Below, piece by piece: positions 1 to 9,310 of a stretch of DNA of 64,000 bases. The stretch is from an uncultured Anaeromusa sp. (GTDB taxonomy: Bacteria > Bacillota > Negativicutes > Anaeromusales > Anaeromusaceae), in the NCBI RefSeq assembly GCF_963676855.1, contig NZ_OY781460.1:372001-436000 (forward strand). Reading direction: 5' to 3'. Below the pieces are notes generated by a model. It was not told the DNA's origin and ran no database searches. It saw only the letters and a program-made list of their open reading frames with translations. Made by a program: the position numbers and the translations under genes. Numbering within the stretch: position 1 is the first letter of the stretch; each line of letters begins with the position of its first letter.

Positions 1-1158
1 TTTGATGTTTTCCGATGCCGCTGCCAGCTTGTTCGTAACCGCCGTAATCTCGCCCATCGAACGGCCTATATTCTCATTTTGCGCGACCACTTCGCCCAGC
101 ATGACCATGCCGCGGTTCGCTTCTTCCACCGCAGTTTGCGTACCGTTGTTTACTTCGTTGGCATTGGCGGTCATTTCTTCCGTCCCGGCGGAGATTTCTT
201 CAATGGTCGCCGAGACAGTAGTAATGTTGTCAGCATTTTGCGTAGCACCGTGCGCGATTTCCTCAACGCTGGTAACCACCTGTTCTAAGGCCCGCATGGT
301 CTCTTCAATCGTGGCACTTAATTCTTCGCTGGCAGCGGCTAAGGTCTGGCTGCCGCTATGCACCTGCTGCACCACTTGCTTGAGCTGCCTGCGCATAGCA
401 TTCATCATCAAACCCATATCGCCGATTTCATCATTGCGCTTTGGAACCACATCGGCCCGAGTTAAATCTAAATTGCCAATACATTCCAATTCCGTTTTTA
501 CATGCGCCAAGCGCGCAGCCGTAGCACGACTATACCCAATACCCATTGCCAAGGCAAAAACAATGATAATTGCGCTTACAAGCAATGCATTGTTGGAACG
601 TTCCTGCACATGAGCCACCATGATTTGAGTCTCTTTCAGCAACGTCTGCCGCTGCGCTTCCGTCAGCTCCACACAGCCCTTATCGATCGCCGCAACCAAC
701 GCGCGTCCTTCGCCTGTAATCTTAGCCAAGTTAGGATCATTAGCGCGTTTCGCCGCAATCACTCGATCCCCCAAATTAACATAATCTCCAATGAGCTTTT
801 TCACTTCTTCGCCTTTAGCCTTCAACTCCGGCTTTTCCACCTTGGAGACATAGTCGTTCATAATCGAATAGCTCAACTGAATGTTCGCCCGATATCCCTT
901 CTCATAAGTATCCATGCCATCCGGATAAAAGAGGAATCCGCGCATATCTAAAAGCGCCCTTGTAAATTGCGTATGCGCATCCTTGGCCGCCACCATATCC
1001 AACGCATCCGCTTCAATGACGTTTTGCGCTTCCGCCCCGACTGCTCGCAAATGGTAGTAGGTATACCCTACGACCCCTGCCATCAAAGACACTGCTAAGA
1101 CAAACATAACCACAATTTGTGCAACAATAGGTATACGACTCTTATTCTGATTCATCAT
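1..1158 (-). CDS. Methyl-accepting chemotaxis protein, C-terminus cut off by the window edge
   Basis: 386 codons are visible. A short cytoplasmic N-terminus is followed by a first membrane helix (about residues 9-30), a roughly 150-residue extracytoplasmic region that looks all-helical (4HB-like), a second helix (about 183-203), a HAMP segment with an N-DEIGDM motif, and the start of the MA signalling coiled coil rich in SATIEE/ISAGTEEM heptads. The conserved hairpin tip lies beyond position 1. Two adjacent ATGs (1158 and 1155) sit behind a GAGGGGG ribosome site. The protein would pass ligand information to CheA/CheW. The ligand cannot be read from the sequence. The gene stands alone, facing away from the tRNA cluster. 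Confidence 0.93.
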   Translation of the reverse strand, partial: MMNQNKSRIPIVAQIVVMFVLAVSLMAGVVGYTYYHLRAVGAEAQNVIEADALDMVAAKDAHTQFTRALLDMRGFLFYPDGMDTYEKGYRANIQLSYSIMNDYVSKVEKPELKAKGEEVKKLIGDYVNLGDRVIAAKRANDPNLAKITGEGRALVAAIDKGCVELTEAQRQTLLKETQIMVAHVQERSNNALLVSAIIIVFALAMGIGYSRATAARLAHVKTELECIGNLDLTRADVVPKRNDEIGDMGLMMNAMRRQLKQVVQQVHSGSQTLAAASEELSATIEETMRALEQVVTSVEEIAHGATQNADNITTVSATIEEISAGTEEMTANANEVNNGTQTAVEEANRGMVMLGEVVAQNENIGRSMGEITAVTNKLAAASENIK

Positions 1159-1315
1159 GACGTCCCCCTCATTTCTACCATTAGCCAATCTTAGCTTATT
1201 GTATGTTTATTATACTTTTCTTTACATCGTTTGAAAATACTCTTGAAATAAACATTTGCAATTATGTGAATTTTCGTTTTCTCGTTTCAGTTCGAAGATC
1301 CACCCTTTTCCAAAC

Positions 1316-1346
1316 AAAAAAACGCCCTTCCAAACAGGAAAGGCGT
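1316..1346 (-). terminator. Rho-independent terminator of the tRNA cluster
   Basis: On the minus strand a stem of ACGCCTTTCC pairing with GGAAGGGCGT is followed by a run of T, directly downstream of tRNA-Phe, the last gene of the cluster. Confidence 0.75.
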
Positions 1347-1357
1347 CGCTGTTACAA

Positions 1358-1433
<76 letters not shown>

Positions 1434-1443
1434 AAAAAAAAAG

Positions 1444-1519
1444 TGGCGACCCCGATCGGATTCGAACCGACGATCTCCGCCGTGACAGGGCGGCATGTTA
1501 ACCGCTACACCACGGGGCC
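1444..1519 (-). tRNA. tRNA-Asp (GTC)
   Basis: 76 nt with encoded CCA. The anticodon stem-loop is CGCCCTGTCACGGCG, loop CTGTCAC, anticodon GTC. T-arm GGTTCGAATCC. Separated by 10 nt from tRNA-Phe. Confidence 0.97.
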
Positions 1520-1528
1520 GCATTTTTT

Positions 1529-1604
<76 letters not shown>

Positions 1605-1640
1605 ACTCTATGTCCAGCGCCGAAGCGCTAAACGCGAGTT

Positions 1641-1715
1641 TGGTGACCCGTAAGGGATTCGAACCCTTGTTACCGCCGTGAAAGGGCGGTGTCTTAACCG
1701 CTTGACCAACGGGCC
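1641..1715 (-). tRNA. tRNA-Glu (TTC)
   Basis: 75 nt with encoded CCA. Acceptor GGCCCGT, anticodon loop CTTTCAC, anticodon TTC. First gene of the cluster. Confidence 0.96.
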
Positions 1716-1754
1716 GTTTGCCGTTGCCGCTACTGCAGCTCCGGGACAATGTAT

Positions 1755-1783
1755 ATATTAACGGAATAACCTCACCTTGTCAA
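1755..1783 (-). promoter_or_regulatory. Sigma-A type promoter of the tRNA cluster
   Basis: TTGACA (1778-1783) and TAATAT (1755-1760) are separated by exactly 17 nt, about 40 nt upstream of tRNA-Glu. Confidence 0.8.
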
Positions 1784-1820
1784 CGCCTTTTTGCAAAATA
1801 AATCCTAGCCTTGGCTTTGG

Positions 1821-2729
1821 CTACTTTTGAGGCTGCGCCGCCAGCACGGCCAACGCGATGGATTGCAGCTTCGCCGCAGATGAATCAGCGCGTGAAGTCA
1901 TGACGATTGGAGCTTTAGCACCAATCACCACACCGGCTACCGCACCTTGAGCCAAAAAGGTAGCCGCCTTGTACAACATATTACCGCAGATAATTTCGGG
2001 CACCAAGAGCACATCGGCGCGCCCAGCCACTTCGCTGACAATACCTTTGTGATGCGCCGCTTCTTCGCTTAAGGCATTATCCAGCGCCAAGGGGCCGTCT
2101 ACAATACAGCCCTTGATTTGACCGCGTTCGCACATTTTAGCCAACGCCGCCGCATCCACCGTTTCCGGCATATCCGGATTGACGACCTCTACCGCCGCCA
2201 GCGCCGCTACGCGCGGTTTTTCCAAACCCAACGCATGCGCTACATGAACGACATTCTTCAATATCTGCACCTTCTGCGGCAAATCCGGCCGCATATTCAT
2301 CGCGCCGTCGCTCATAAAGAGCAGTTTCTCCCGCCCGGGAATTTCCATCACCGCCACATGAGACAGTACTTGCTTGCCCTGTCGCAGCCCGACTTCCTTG
2401 TTCAACACCGCTCGCAGAAAGTCTGCTGTCGGAAGCAAGCCCTTCATGACCACTTGCGCTTCCCCTGTGCTGACAAGCCGCACGGCTTCCAGAGCCGCCT
2501 TACAGGGATTAGCCTCATGGACAATATTCAGATCTTCTGCCGCTACGCCGCACTGCGCCGCCAGAGCCAAGATTTTCTCTTTATCACCAACAAGAATCGC
2601 CTCGGCAATTCCTTGCTTTTTCGCCGCCAGCACCGCTTCTAAGACATGCTCGTCTTCCGCTGCCGCTACCGCCACTTTACAAGTAGGAATTCCCTTTGCT
2701 TTTTCCAAAACTTCTTCAAACATTCTCAC
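1821..2729 (-). CDS. ptb: Phosphate butyryltransferase / phosphate acetyltransferase family enzyme
   Basis: 302 residues, the usual length for Ptb. The protein shows the PTA/PTB fold signature: an N-terminal KxAVAAAEDEHVL strand-helix, a VMKGLLPTADFLRAVL segment, SDGAMNMRPDL, and a C-terminal APIVMTSRADS motif. The family moves an acyl group between CoA and phosphate (acyl-CoA + Pi to acyl-phosphate + CoA). No butyrate kinase gene is adjacent, so the natural acyl group is uncertain. Start: a GTG at 2729 has AGGAGG at 7 nt spacing. The in-frame ATG six bases further in (2723) is too far from that site. Single-gene unit; a TATGAT-like -10 lies near 2765. Confidence 0.88.
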   Translation of the reverse strand: MRMFEEVLEKAKGIPTCKVAVAAAEDEHVLEAVLAAKKQGIAEAILVGDKEKILALAAQCGVAAEDLNIVHEANPCKAALEAVRLVSTGEAQVVMKGLLPTADFLRAVLNKEVGLRQGKQVLSHVAVMEIPGREKLLFMSDGAMNMRPDLPQKVQILKNVVHVAHALGLEKPRVAALAAVEVVNPDMPETVDAAALAKMCERGQIKGCIVDGPLALDNALSEEAAHHKGIVSEVAGRADVLLVPEIICGNMLYKAATFLAQGAVAGVVIGAKAPIVMTSRADSSAAKLQSIALAVLAAQPQK

Positions 2730-2987
2730 GTGTCATCCTCCTCGTCGTGTTATCGACTGCTATCTCATCATAGCACACTCCAAGGCCGGAGAAAACAAAT
2801 TCTTAACTTTTAAAAAAATTTACTTTGTCCTTCACCAAAAAACTTTACAAACTGTACATGTCGCTATTTTGCTGGTTTTTCAAAGTCGACTTGCAATGGA
2901 GGAATTCCATTTCCAGAGGACACACAGGGCAACTGAGGCAACAGCAAACCGCCAGAGGAAAACAGAGAAAAGCGAAGTTATAAAACA

Positions 2988-3033
2988 AATTCGGCTTAGT
3001 TGGTGCAGCTACCCGCACCAACCAAGCCGAATT
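2988..3033 (-). terminator. Long inverted repeat, probable terminator of the uhpT-like gene
   Basis: AATTCGGCTT and then TTGGTGC pair with GCACCAA and AAGCCGAATT (20-bp imperfect stem, 7-nt loop), 28 nt past the stop of the MFS gene. A weak T-rich tract follows on the minus strand. The rest of the 330-base gap (2730-3060) shows only the ptb promoter region and no credible gene. Confidence 0.6.
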
Positions 3034-3060
3034 CCACGTTCTACTATAATTTAAAACTAA

Positions 3061-4434
3061 TCAGCTCGCCGCACGCTGCAGCTCTTCTCGTTCCTTAGCC
3101 AATTTTTGCGCACCTCGATGCGTTAGAACGCAGAAGAATACGCAGCAAACCACCCCTGTCAGGAGTACGTAAAAGCCGCCATCCCAACCCACTCGGTCCA
3201 CCATGAAACCAAACAAACTGGTGCCCAAGGAGGCGCCGCAAATATAGCTCATAAACCCGCGCAGTCCTACAGCCGAACCAACCGCAAAGGAAGGAACAAT
3301 TTCCATCGTTTGTACCGACGCTAAAAACTGCGGAATATAGATCAAGCAGCCTACAATAGCCGCAAAGACCGTAGTCCAGAACAGCGTCGTGCTCTGCCAA
3401 TAGCCGATGACGCAGAAAAAGATTAAACACATGGCGATAATGGCCGGCGGCATCCGATAGCCTTTAAAAAACTTGTCCGACAGGTACCCTGCAAAAAGAG
3501 TCGACGGAATGGCAGCCCATTCAAAGAACAGAAAAGCAATCGCCATTTCCGTTTTGCTGAAATGCTTTACTTCCAACAGATAAATAGGCAGCCAACTGAT
3601 CATACCAAAACGAACCATATAAACGAAAGTATCCACTAATGATACGAACCAGGCATTTTTGTTTTTCAGTACATACTGACAAAAAATCTGAAAAGCGGTC
3701 ATGTCTTCCGGCGCCTGGGCATTGCTTTTCCGCAACTCCGCCGGATTTGCCTGTTCTGGCCTCATTTCCGCCAAAGACGGTAATCCTTCGCTGGCCGGCG
3801 ATCCTTTGCATAAAAGGAGCACCACAATGGCGAAGAAAACAGCCACAAGCGCAGGAACCTGATAACTCGCCGCCTGCCAGTTTTCTGGACCGCCTACAAG
3901 TGAAAAAGCCACGCCGACAATCGGCGCCACAATACCGCCGCCTACGTTGTGGGAAATATTCCAGACCGCCCCCACAATGCCGCGTTCCCGCCGAGGAAAC
4001 CAATTGGCAATCGTAATAAAGCTCGGGCCTACGCCCATCCCCTGAAACATGCCGTTCAATACTACTAAGCCTGCAAACATCCAAAACGCCGTCGAAAAGC
4101 CCATGGTCAAGTTGACCGCCGCACACATCAAAAGCCCCAACGCCATATAGCGTTTCGGGTCAGCCTTGTCCGCGAGGCTGCTCATAATACCCTTGCTGAT
4201 GCCGTAGGCAATCAGCATATAACTGCTGAGCATGCCTATTTCGGTTGCGCTCAGATGCAGCTGCGCTTTAAGATAGGGAGTAGAAAGAGCAAAATTATTC
4301 CGCACAATGTAATACGCCATATAGCCAAAAAACACGCCTAAAAGAGCTTGAATCCGGTAAACTTTGTACGTGCGCTCCACATCAGCCGCCGCCACCGTCT
4401 GTGTCGCGGCTCTTGGCTTCAAGAATGAAAACAT
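3061..4434 (-). CDS. uhpT: Organophosphate:phosphate antiporter family transporter (UhpT/GlpT/UhpC-like MFS)
   Basis: 457 residues from the ATG at 4434, which has GAGGTGG 9 nt upstream; the longer open frame to 4491 lacks a ribosome site. Twelve hydrophobic helices are visible. The first loop contains YIVRNNFALSTPYL and the 2-3 loop has DKADPKRYMALG, both typical of the OPA branch (hexose-6-phosphate, glycerol-3-phosphate carriers and the UhpC sensor). GMFQGMGVGPSFITIANWF in helix 5 is also family-typical. Divergent neighbours (4596-7634) encode a binding protein, histidine kinase and NarL-type regulator, an arrangement known from UhpABC and HptARS phosphate-sugar uptake control. A transporter role is favoured, but a sensor (UhpC) role cannot be excluded. 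Confidence 0.8.
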   Translation of the reverse strand: MFSFLKPRAATQTVAAADVERTYKVYRIQALLGVFFGYMAYYIVRNNFALSTPYLKAQLHLSATEIGMLSSYMLIAYGISKGIMSSLADKADPKRYMALGLLMCAAVNLTMGFSTAFWMFAGLVVLNGMFQGMGVGPSFITIANWFPRRERGIVGAVWNISHNVGGGIVAPIVGVAFSLVGGPENWQAASYQVPALVAVFFAIVVLLLCKGSPASEGLPSLAEMRPEQANPAELRKSNAQAPEDMTAFQIFCQYVLKNKNAWFVSLVDTFVYMVRFGMISWLPIYLLEVKHFSKTEMAIAFLFFEWAAIPSTLFAGYLSDKFFKGYRMPPAIIAMCLIFFCVIGYWQSTTLFWTTVFAAIVGCLIYIPQFLASVQTMEIVPSFAVGSAVGLRGFMSYICGASLGTSLFGFMVDRVGWDGGFYVLLTGVVCCVFFCVLTHRGAQKLAKEREELQRAAS

Positions 4435-4595
4435 AGCTGCCACCTCTTTTAAAAAATAATAACTTCCTTTATCATTATTACAAATGTTCAATTTTCACCC
4501 CAGCGGGATTTGGCTGAACTTTATGGCAGTATTTTTCCTCATTCTCGTAAGCCGTTTCCTTACATTGTATTTTTCACACCCAAGGAGGAGTTATC

Positions 4596-5516
4596 GTGTC
4601 TTTCCCCTTACGTATTTTATTGTTGCTGCTTTGCTGCCTAACGCTCTCCGCCTGCAGTCCCAATGCCTCTCCAGACGTAGATTTTCGTCAAACCCAGCCG
4701 TTGGGAGTGCCAGACAAACTACACACCAGCGATAAAACTCTGCGCATCGCCGTCATCTCCAGCCTCTCTCCCGCCGAAACGGCGGCGCATTTTCGGCGCA
4801 TCGCAGACTACCTCAGCCAAGCCACCGGACGCCAAGCCGTGCTGATCCCCAGACGCAACTATCTGGAGGTATCGGTCTTGCTGCGCAATGGCGGCACAGA
4901 CCTGGCCTTTTTCCCGGCAGGCGCCTTTGGCGCATACCCATCTCTAGATGATATGCACGTCATCGCCGCGCAAGAACGTATGGGCAGCTCTCTTTATAAC
5001 GCCGTCATCTTGGTACACCGAGACAGCCCCTACCAAACGCTAAGCGACTTAAAAGGAAGCACTGTCGCCTTTTCCGATCCGATGAGCTACTCCGGCTATG
5101 TCTATCTGGCCAGACGCTTGCAGGAACTCGACCAAACGCCGGAAAGCTTTTTTTCTCACTCAGTTTATACGTACGGCCATGAAAAATCGCTCCATGCTGT
5201 CGCCAACCGCTCGGTTCAATGCGCATCCGTCTCCACCCTGGCCTATAACCATGCCAGGCAGAATTACCCCGAAGTCGCCGATGCGGTACGCATCATTGAA
5301 ACCTCTCCTGCCATGGGCACAGGGCCGGTAGTTGTCCGGCGCAGCATGCCACCGGAAGAACGCCAGCAATTGCAGGAGCTTTTCCTCCATTTACACGAAC
5401 AGCCCGAACTAAAGGAAGCCCTCAAAGGCCTTCTTATTGACCGCTTTGTCCCGCCCAGCGAAGAATGGTACAGCAGCTTCCGCCAGGCCTTCGGCCGCCG
5501 CGAGGCTCTGCCATGA
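4596..5516 (+). CDS. PhnD-type periplasmic binding lipoprotein, probable phosphate/organophosphate sensor
   Basis: 306 residues. A lipoprotein signal peptide ends in the lipobox LSAC with Cys20. The mature part is a PhnD/SsuA-like binding fold: RIAVISSLSPAETAAHFRRI, ATGRQAVLIP, then LAFFPAGAFGAY, VHRDSPYQTLSDLKG and SDPMSYSGYVY. No permease or ATPase genes follow. Instead the next gene is a histidine kinase whose ATG overlaps this stop (ATGA), so the protein more likely presents ligand to the kinase than feeds an ABC importer, as HptA does in staphylococci. Start GTG at 4596, with AGGAGG 7 nt upstream. Confidence 0.82.
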   Translation: MSFPLRILLLLLCCLTLSACSPNASPDVDFRQTQPLGVPDKLHTSDKTLRIAVISSLSPAETAAHFRRIADYLSQATGRQAVLIPRRNYLEVSVLLRNGGTDLAFFPAGAFGAYPSLDDMHVIAAQERMGSSLYNAVILVHRDSPYQTLSDLKGSTVAFSDPMSYSGYVYLARRLQELDQTPESFFSHSVYTYGHEKSLHAVANRSVQCASVSTLAYNHARQNYPEVADAVRIIETSPAMGTGPVVVRRSMPPEERQQLQELFLHLHEQPELKEALKGLLIDRFVPPSEEWYSSFRQAFGRREALP

Positions 5517-6940
5517 ACATCCTAGCGGCCATAAGCCGCCTCTCCATCCGCAGCCGCATTCAAATGTATAGCGTGGTCCTCTTAGTGCTGCTGGCTTCGC
5601 TCATGAGCGGCATTATATGGGAAGTCAGCAACGATTTACTGCACAAACAATTAGAAAGTTTGGGACAAGAAACCGCTTTTCATGTAGCTTCCAAAAGCGC
5701 TGTTATGATCATGGCAGAGGATTATTACAGCCTGGGCGAAGAAGTGCGCCAAAGCGCGCAAACCAGCCACTATATTCGCTATATCTTTATTACCGACACC
5801 TCCGGGCGCATCTTGGCCCATACCTTTGACGGCGGCGTACCCTCGGCGCTGATCGAACGGGCCCGCCAAACCCAGCCTTCCGAATCGCCCCAAAGCCGCC
5901 AGCTTACAAGCAACGAGGGCCGCCTGCTGGAAATGACAGCTCCTATCGACCAAGGGTCGTTAGGCAGCGTTCATGTCGGCCTTTCCACTTCCGCCGCCAG
6001 ACAATACCTTGCAGGCAAGCTGGCCGAAGCGGTGTTGCTGACCGTCCTAGTCTGCTTTATAGCCGCCCTGGCCAGCGGCCGCATCGCCAAAGCCATTACC
6101 GCGCCCTTGGAGCGGCTTGCGGTTGTCGCCGACAAGATTGCCGCCGGACAATGGCAAAAGCAGGCCTCCTGCGGCGGCGCGCCGGAGGTAGAGCGCCTCA
6201 CCACCGCCTTTAACGCCATGACCGGCACCTTGACCCGCAACCTGGATGAACGAGAACGTCTGCTGCGGGAGCTGCAGCAAAAAGAATCCGTGCGAGCACA
6301 TCTCATGGAACGCCTGCTACGCGCCCAAGAAGACGAACGTCGGCGCATTTCCAGAGAACTCCATGACGAAACAGGCCAAGCTTTAGCTTCCTTGATGGTA
6401 ACTATGCGCATGCTGGCCGAAGAAACCGACGACCCTACGTACCGAGAAGTGCTGCTACGCTCCCGCAACATTGCCGAAGGCGTGCTGCTAGGAATCCGCG
6501 AGCTGGCGGTCGAGCTGCGCCCGCCGGTCCTCGACGACATTGGCCTCATTGCCGCCTTACGACGGCACCTAGAACGTCTTTGCACGCCTCTGTCGCTGCA
6601 GTGGACGTTGGAAAGCGAACAAGAAGAATGGGACCTGCGCTCCGATGTAGCCGTAGCGCTCTACCGTATTGTTCAAGAAGGCGTTACCAATGTCATCCGG
6701 CACGCCCAGGCCACCTCATTGCACCTAAACTTCCATCAGGAAAAAGGCTGGTTATGTATCGAATTGACCGACAATGGCCGAGGCGTAAGCGAAAACCGCC
6801 TTACCGCAACAGGCCGCTTAGGCATCCAAGGCATGCGCGAGCGAGTGGAACTTTTAGGGGGACGCTTTATCTTATCTCCCGCCGCAGACCAAGGCACGCT
6901 CTTGCGCGTTGAAATTCCGTTAAGGTCAAGCGCTGATTGA
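5513..6940 (+). CDS. Sensor histidine kinase, NarX/UhpB type (HisKA_3)
   Basis: 475 residues from the ATG at 5513, which overlaps the upstream stop as ATGA. Order: TM1 (about 19-37), extracytoplasmic domain of about 130 residues, TM2 (about 170-190), HAMP, coiled coil, HisKA_3 dimerisation helix with RRRISRELHDETGQ (phospho-acceptor His284), and a HATPase_c domain with the N-box EGVTNVIRHA and G-box DNGRGV. The kinase should phosphorylate the NarL-type regulator 40 bases downstream. The upstream binding lipoprotein suggests that ligand-loaded protein contacts the extracytoplasmic domain (inference from HptAS/UhpBC precedents). Confidence 0.92.
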   Translation: MNILAAISRLSIRSRIQMYSVVLLVLLASLMSGIIWEVSNDLLHKQLESLGQETAFHVASKSAVMIMAEDYYSLGEEVRQSAQTSHYIRYIFITDTSGRILAHTFDGGVPSALIERARQTQPSESPQSRQLTSNEGRLLEMTAPIDQGSLGSVHVGLSTSAARQYLAGKLAEAVLLTVLVCFIAALASGRIAKAITAPLERLAVVADKIAAGQWQKQASCGGAPEVERLTTAFNAMTGTLTRNLDERERLLRELQQKESVRAHLMERLLRAQEDERRRISRELHDETGQALASLMVTMRMLAEETDDPTYREVLLRSRNIAEGVLLGIRELAVELRPPVLDDIGLIAALRRHLERLCTPLSLQWTLESEQEEWDLRSDVAVALYRIVQEGVTNVIRHAQATSLHLNFHQEKGWLCIELTDNGRGVSENRLTATGRLGIQGMRERVELLGGRFILSPAADQGTLLRVEIPLRSSAD

Positions 6941-6980
6941 GCAAACAAATCAGCACCGGACAAGAAAAGGAGACTCCTTT

Positions 6981-7634
6981 ATGAATACCATTATTTTGGC
7001 CGACGATCACCGTCTAATCCGCTCTGGACTCAAAGCCATGCTACAAAAAGATCCATCATTACAGCTTGTTGGCGAAGCCGCCGACGGCCTCGAAGCCATC
7101 GAGCTGGTGCGAGAATTACATCCAGACTTGATTATTCTGGATATTTCCATGCCCGCCTTAGACGGCCTTTCCTGCATTGAGCATATCCGTAGCGCCTCGC
7201 CGCAAACACGCATCCTGCTTTTAACCATGCATGAAGATGAACAATATATTCGCTTAGGCTTCCGCCTAGGCGCGCAAGGTTTTTTAACCAAGAACGCCGT
7301 AGACAAAGAATTTTTCGACGCGGTACATACGGTTTTATCTGGCAGCCGTTACTTATCTCCTCAAGATTCACAGCGCCTGCTGCGCACCTTGGGGGAAGAC
7401 ACGGCCGCAGCAGACCGGCCTGAAGACCTCCTCAGCACCCGCGAACTGGAAGTACTGCGCTATATCGTTCACGGCTACGCCATCACCGAAATCGCCCCGA
7501 AACTCACCCTCAGCGCCAAAACCGTCGAAACCTATAAAACGAGAGTGATGGAAAAGCTCGGAGCCACACGTAAAAGCGAGCTGGTTAACTACGCCCTCAA
7601 GCATGGCCTCATGGGAACGCTGCAGGAAAGATAA
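6981..7634 (+). CDS. Response regulator, NarL/UhpA family
   Basis: 217 residues. Receiver domain 1-120 with acidic pocket DD8-9, phospho-acceptor Asp54 (IILDISMP) and Lys104 (FLTKNAVD). LuxR-type helix-turn-helix at about 148-210 with LSTRELEVLRYI and LSAKTVETYKTRVMEKL. AAGGAG precedes the ATG. It is the partner of the kinase just upstream and the likely activator of the divergent transporter gene. No target repeat could be assigned in the 160-base divergent region by eye. Confidence 0.93.
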   Translation: MNTIILADDHRLIRSGLKAMLQKDPSLQLVGEAADGLEAIELVRELHPDLIILDISMPALDGLSCIEHIRSASPQTRILLLTMHEDEQYIRLGFRLGAQGFLTKNAVDKEFFDAVHTVLSGSRYLSPQDSQRLLRTLGEDTAAADRPEDLLSTRELEVLRYIVHGYAITEIAPKLTLSAKTVETYKTRVMEKLGATRKSELVNYALKHGLMGTLQER

Positions 7635-7662
7635 AGAGCAGAAAAAGGGCATGATACACAAC

Positions 7663-7700
7663 GGAACAGAGACAACAAAGAAATGCCAGAAGGATACGAC
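7663..7700 (+). repeat. R2 intergenic repeat, degenerate copy a
   Basis: GGAACAGAGAC...ATGCCAGAAGGATACGAC resembles the copy at 45003, which has GAGTGGCCAGAAGGTACCGAT. It lies between the regulator stop and a terminator. This is the weakest R2 copy. Confidence 0.35.
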
Positions 7701-7704
7701 ATTT

Positions 7705-7753
7705 AAACAGAAGAGGCTGCACCACTAGCTTAGTGGCACAGCCTCTTCTGTTT
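7705..7753. terminator. Bidirectional rho-independent terminator
   Basis: AAACAGAAGAGGCTG pairs perfectly with CAGCCTCTTCTGTTT around an inner CCACTAgcTTAGTGG stem. It sits between the convergent response regulator and tyrS genes. Confidence 0.88.
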
Positions 7754-7789
7754 AAAAACTTTGTATAAATGTTACTCTGAGTTCTGTCC

Positions 7790-9007
7790 TTACTCCAGGA
7801 CCAAGCGGAAATAGCTTTTCTTACCTTTGCGCAACAGCACGCTGCCATCAGTGAAGTCCTGTGCCGTCAACACGGTGTCTAAATCCGTTACCTTAGCCTC
7901 GCCTAGGAGCAGACCTCCCTGCTGCACCAGACGGCGTCCCTCGCTCTTAGAAGCAACAATGCCCCCTTCGGCCATGATGTCGATGATCTTTCCGCCGAGC
8001 TGCGCTTGGGCAATCGTAACAGTAGGAGCGTTATCCAAAGCGCCGGAGCCGCCGAAGAGAGCTTCTGCCGCTTCTTTGGCTTTAGTAGCCTCACCTTCGC
8101 CATGCACCAGCTTCGTTACTTCAAAAGCCAGCACTTTCTTGGCTTCGTTGATGGCCTGATCTTTGAGCGCGCCCAGGCGACGTACTTCTTCCATCGGCAG
8201 GAAAGTCAGAAGAGACAGGCATTTTTCCACATCAGCGTCATCCACATTGCGCCAGTATTGATAGAACTCGTACGGAGACGTTTTCTCCGCATCCAGCCAG
8301 AGAGCGCCTTTCTCGGTTTTGCCCATTTTTTTGCCGTCGCTCTTGGTGAGCAACGTAAATGTCAGACCGAAAGCCGCCTTGCTTTCCTTGCGTCGAATGA
8401 GATCAGCGCCAGCAAGAATGTTCGACCATTGATCATCGCCGCCCATCTGCATAACGCAACCATAACGACGGTTCAGTTCCAAAAAGTCGTAGCCCTGCAT
8501 GATCATGTAGTTGAACTCCAAGAAAGACAGACCTTTTTCCAGACGCTGCTTGAAGCACTCCGCTGTCAACATGCGGTTAACGGAAAAATGCGCGCCGATT
8601 TCCCGCAGAAAGCCGACATAATTCAGCTGCATCAACCAATCCGCATTATTGGCCATCACCGCTTTGTCCTCGCTGAAATCAATAAAGCGAGCCATCTGCT
8701 TTTTAAAGCACTCGCCGTTTTGTTCAATAGTTTCCGGCGTCATCATTTTGCGCATATCCGTCTTCCCCGACGGATCGCCCACCATCGCCGTACCGCCGCC
8801 AATCAGGCAAATGGGACGGTGCCCGGCGCGCTGCATATGCGCCATAACCATCATGCCCAAGAAATGCCCCACATGCAAACTATCTGCAGTCGGGTCAAAG
8901 CCGATGTAAAACGTGATCTTTTCCTTTTCCAGCAGCTCGGCGATTTCCGCCTCATGGGTCATTTGCTGCACATAGCCGCGTTCCTTCAAGACATCTAATA
9001 CACTCAT
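7790..9007 (-). CDS. tyrS: Tyrosyl-tRNA synthetase
   Basis: 405 residues, normal for bacterial TyrRS. It charges tRNA-Tyr in the cytoplasm. Class I motifs: HVGH (HIGH, residues 45-48) after [10 protein letters not shown], and KKMGKT (KMSKS-like, about 230-236). The tyrosine pocket segment [15 protein letters not shown] and GGDDQWSNI are present. A C-terminal S4 RNA-binding domain follows ([18 protein letters not shown]). Expression is controlled by the T-box leader ending near 9311. About 300 nt separate the T-box terminator from the start codon, and an R1 repeat copy occupies that stretch. Confidence 0.97.
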   Translation of the reverse strand: MSVLDVLKERGYVQQMTHEAEIAELLEKEKITFYIGFDPTADSLHVGHFLGMMVMAHMQRAGHRPICLIGGGTAMVGDPSGKTDMRKMMTPETIEQNGECFKKQMARFIDFSEDKAVMANNADWLMQLNYVGFLREIGAHFSVNRMLTAECFKQRLEKGLSFLEFNYMIMQGYDFLELNRRYGCVMQMGGDDQWSNILAGADLIRRKESKAAFGLTFTLLTKSDGKKMGKTEKGALWLDAEKTSPYEFYQYWRNVDDADVEKCLSLLTFLPMEEVRRLGALKDQAINEAKKVLAFEVTKLVHGEGEATKAKEAAEALFGGSGALDNAPTVTIAQAQLGGKIIDIMAEGGIVASKSEGRRLVQQGGLLLGEAKVTDLDTVLTAQDFTDGSVLLRKGKKSYFRLVLE

Positions 9008-9148
9008 TTTTAGTTCCTCCTCTTGCTATCCTATCTATTTCCAAATGTTATTCTTAGTTACTCAACAAAACCTCAGCCCCATCAGGGGCCGCATCCCAAA
9101 CGAACGCATCGCTCCAGAACAAAGGATTCGTTGTGATACCACTCTGAA

Positions 9149-9307
9149 GGGGCCGCTCGTTCTCTGAGCGCTCTTGTCCCAAAGAAAGATTTTTTCGTCT
9201 GACGCGAAAGAAAACGCAGGCATAGCGGCGCTCTGCCGAGGCTTTCTGACACTGTCAGGCGTAAAAAGATACTTCGGGGCGTGAGCAGTGAAGAAATGAG
9301 CGGCCCC
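9149..9307 (+). repeat. R1 structured repeat, copy A (inside the tyrS leader)
   Basis: Terminal arms GGGGCCGCTCgTT and AAtGAGCGGCCCC are inverted. Inside are a second arm pair (GATTTTTTCGTCTGAC with GTCAGGCGTAAAAAGAT) and the core hairpin GGCATAGC/GCTCTGCC flanked by GAAAG and CTTTC. The same architecture occurs at 11701, 13713 and (inverted) 28103. A partial second left arm can be seen at about 9084-9140. Confidence 0.7.
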
Positions 9308-9310
9308 TAA

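Noticed and set aside
4596..5516. ABC phosphonate importer
   Set aside because: A PhnD-type binding protein is present, but no permease or ATPase genes accompany it; kinase and regulator follow instead.
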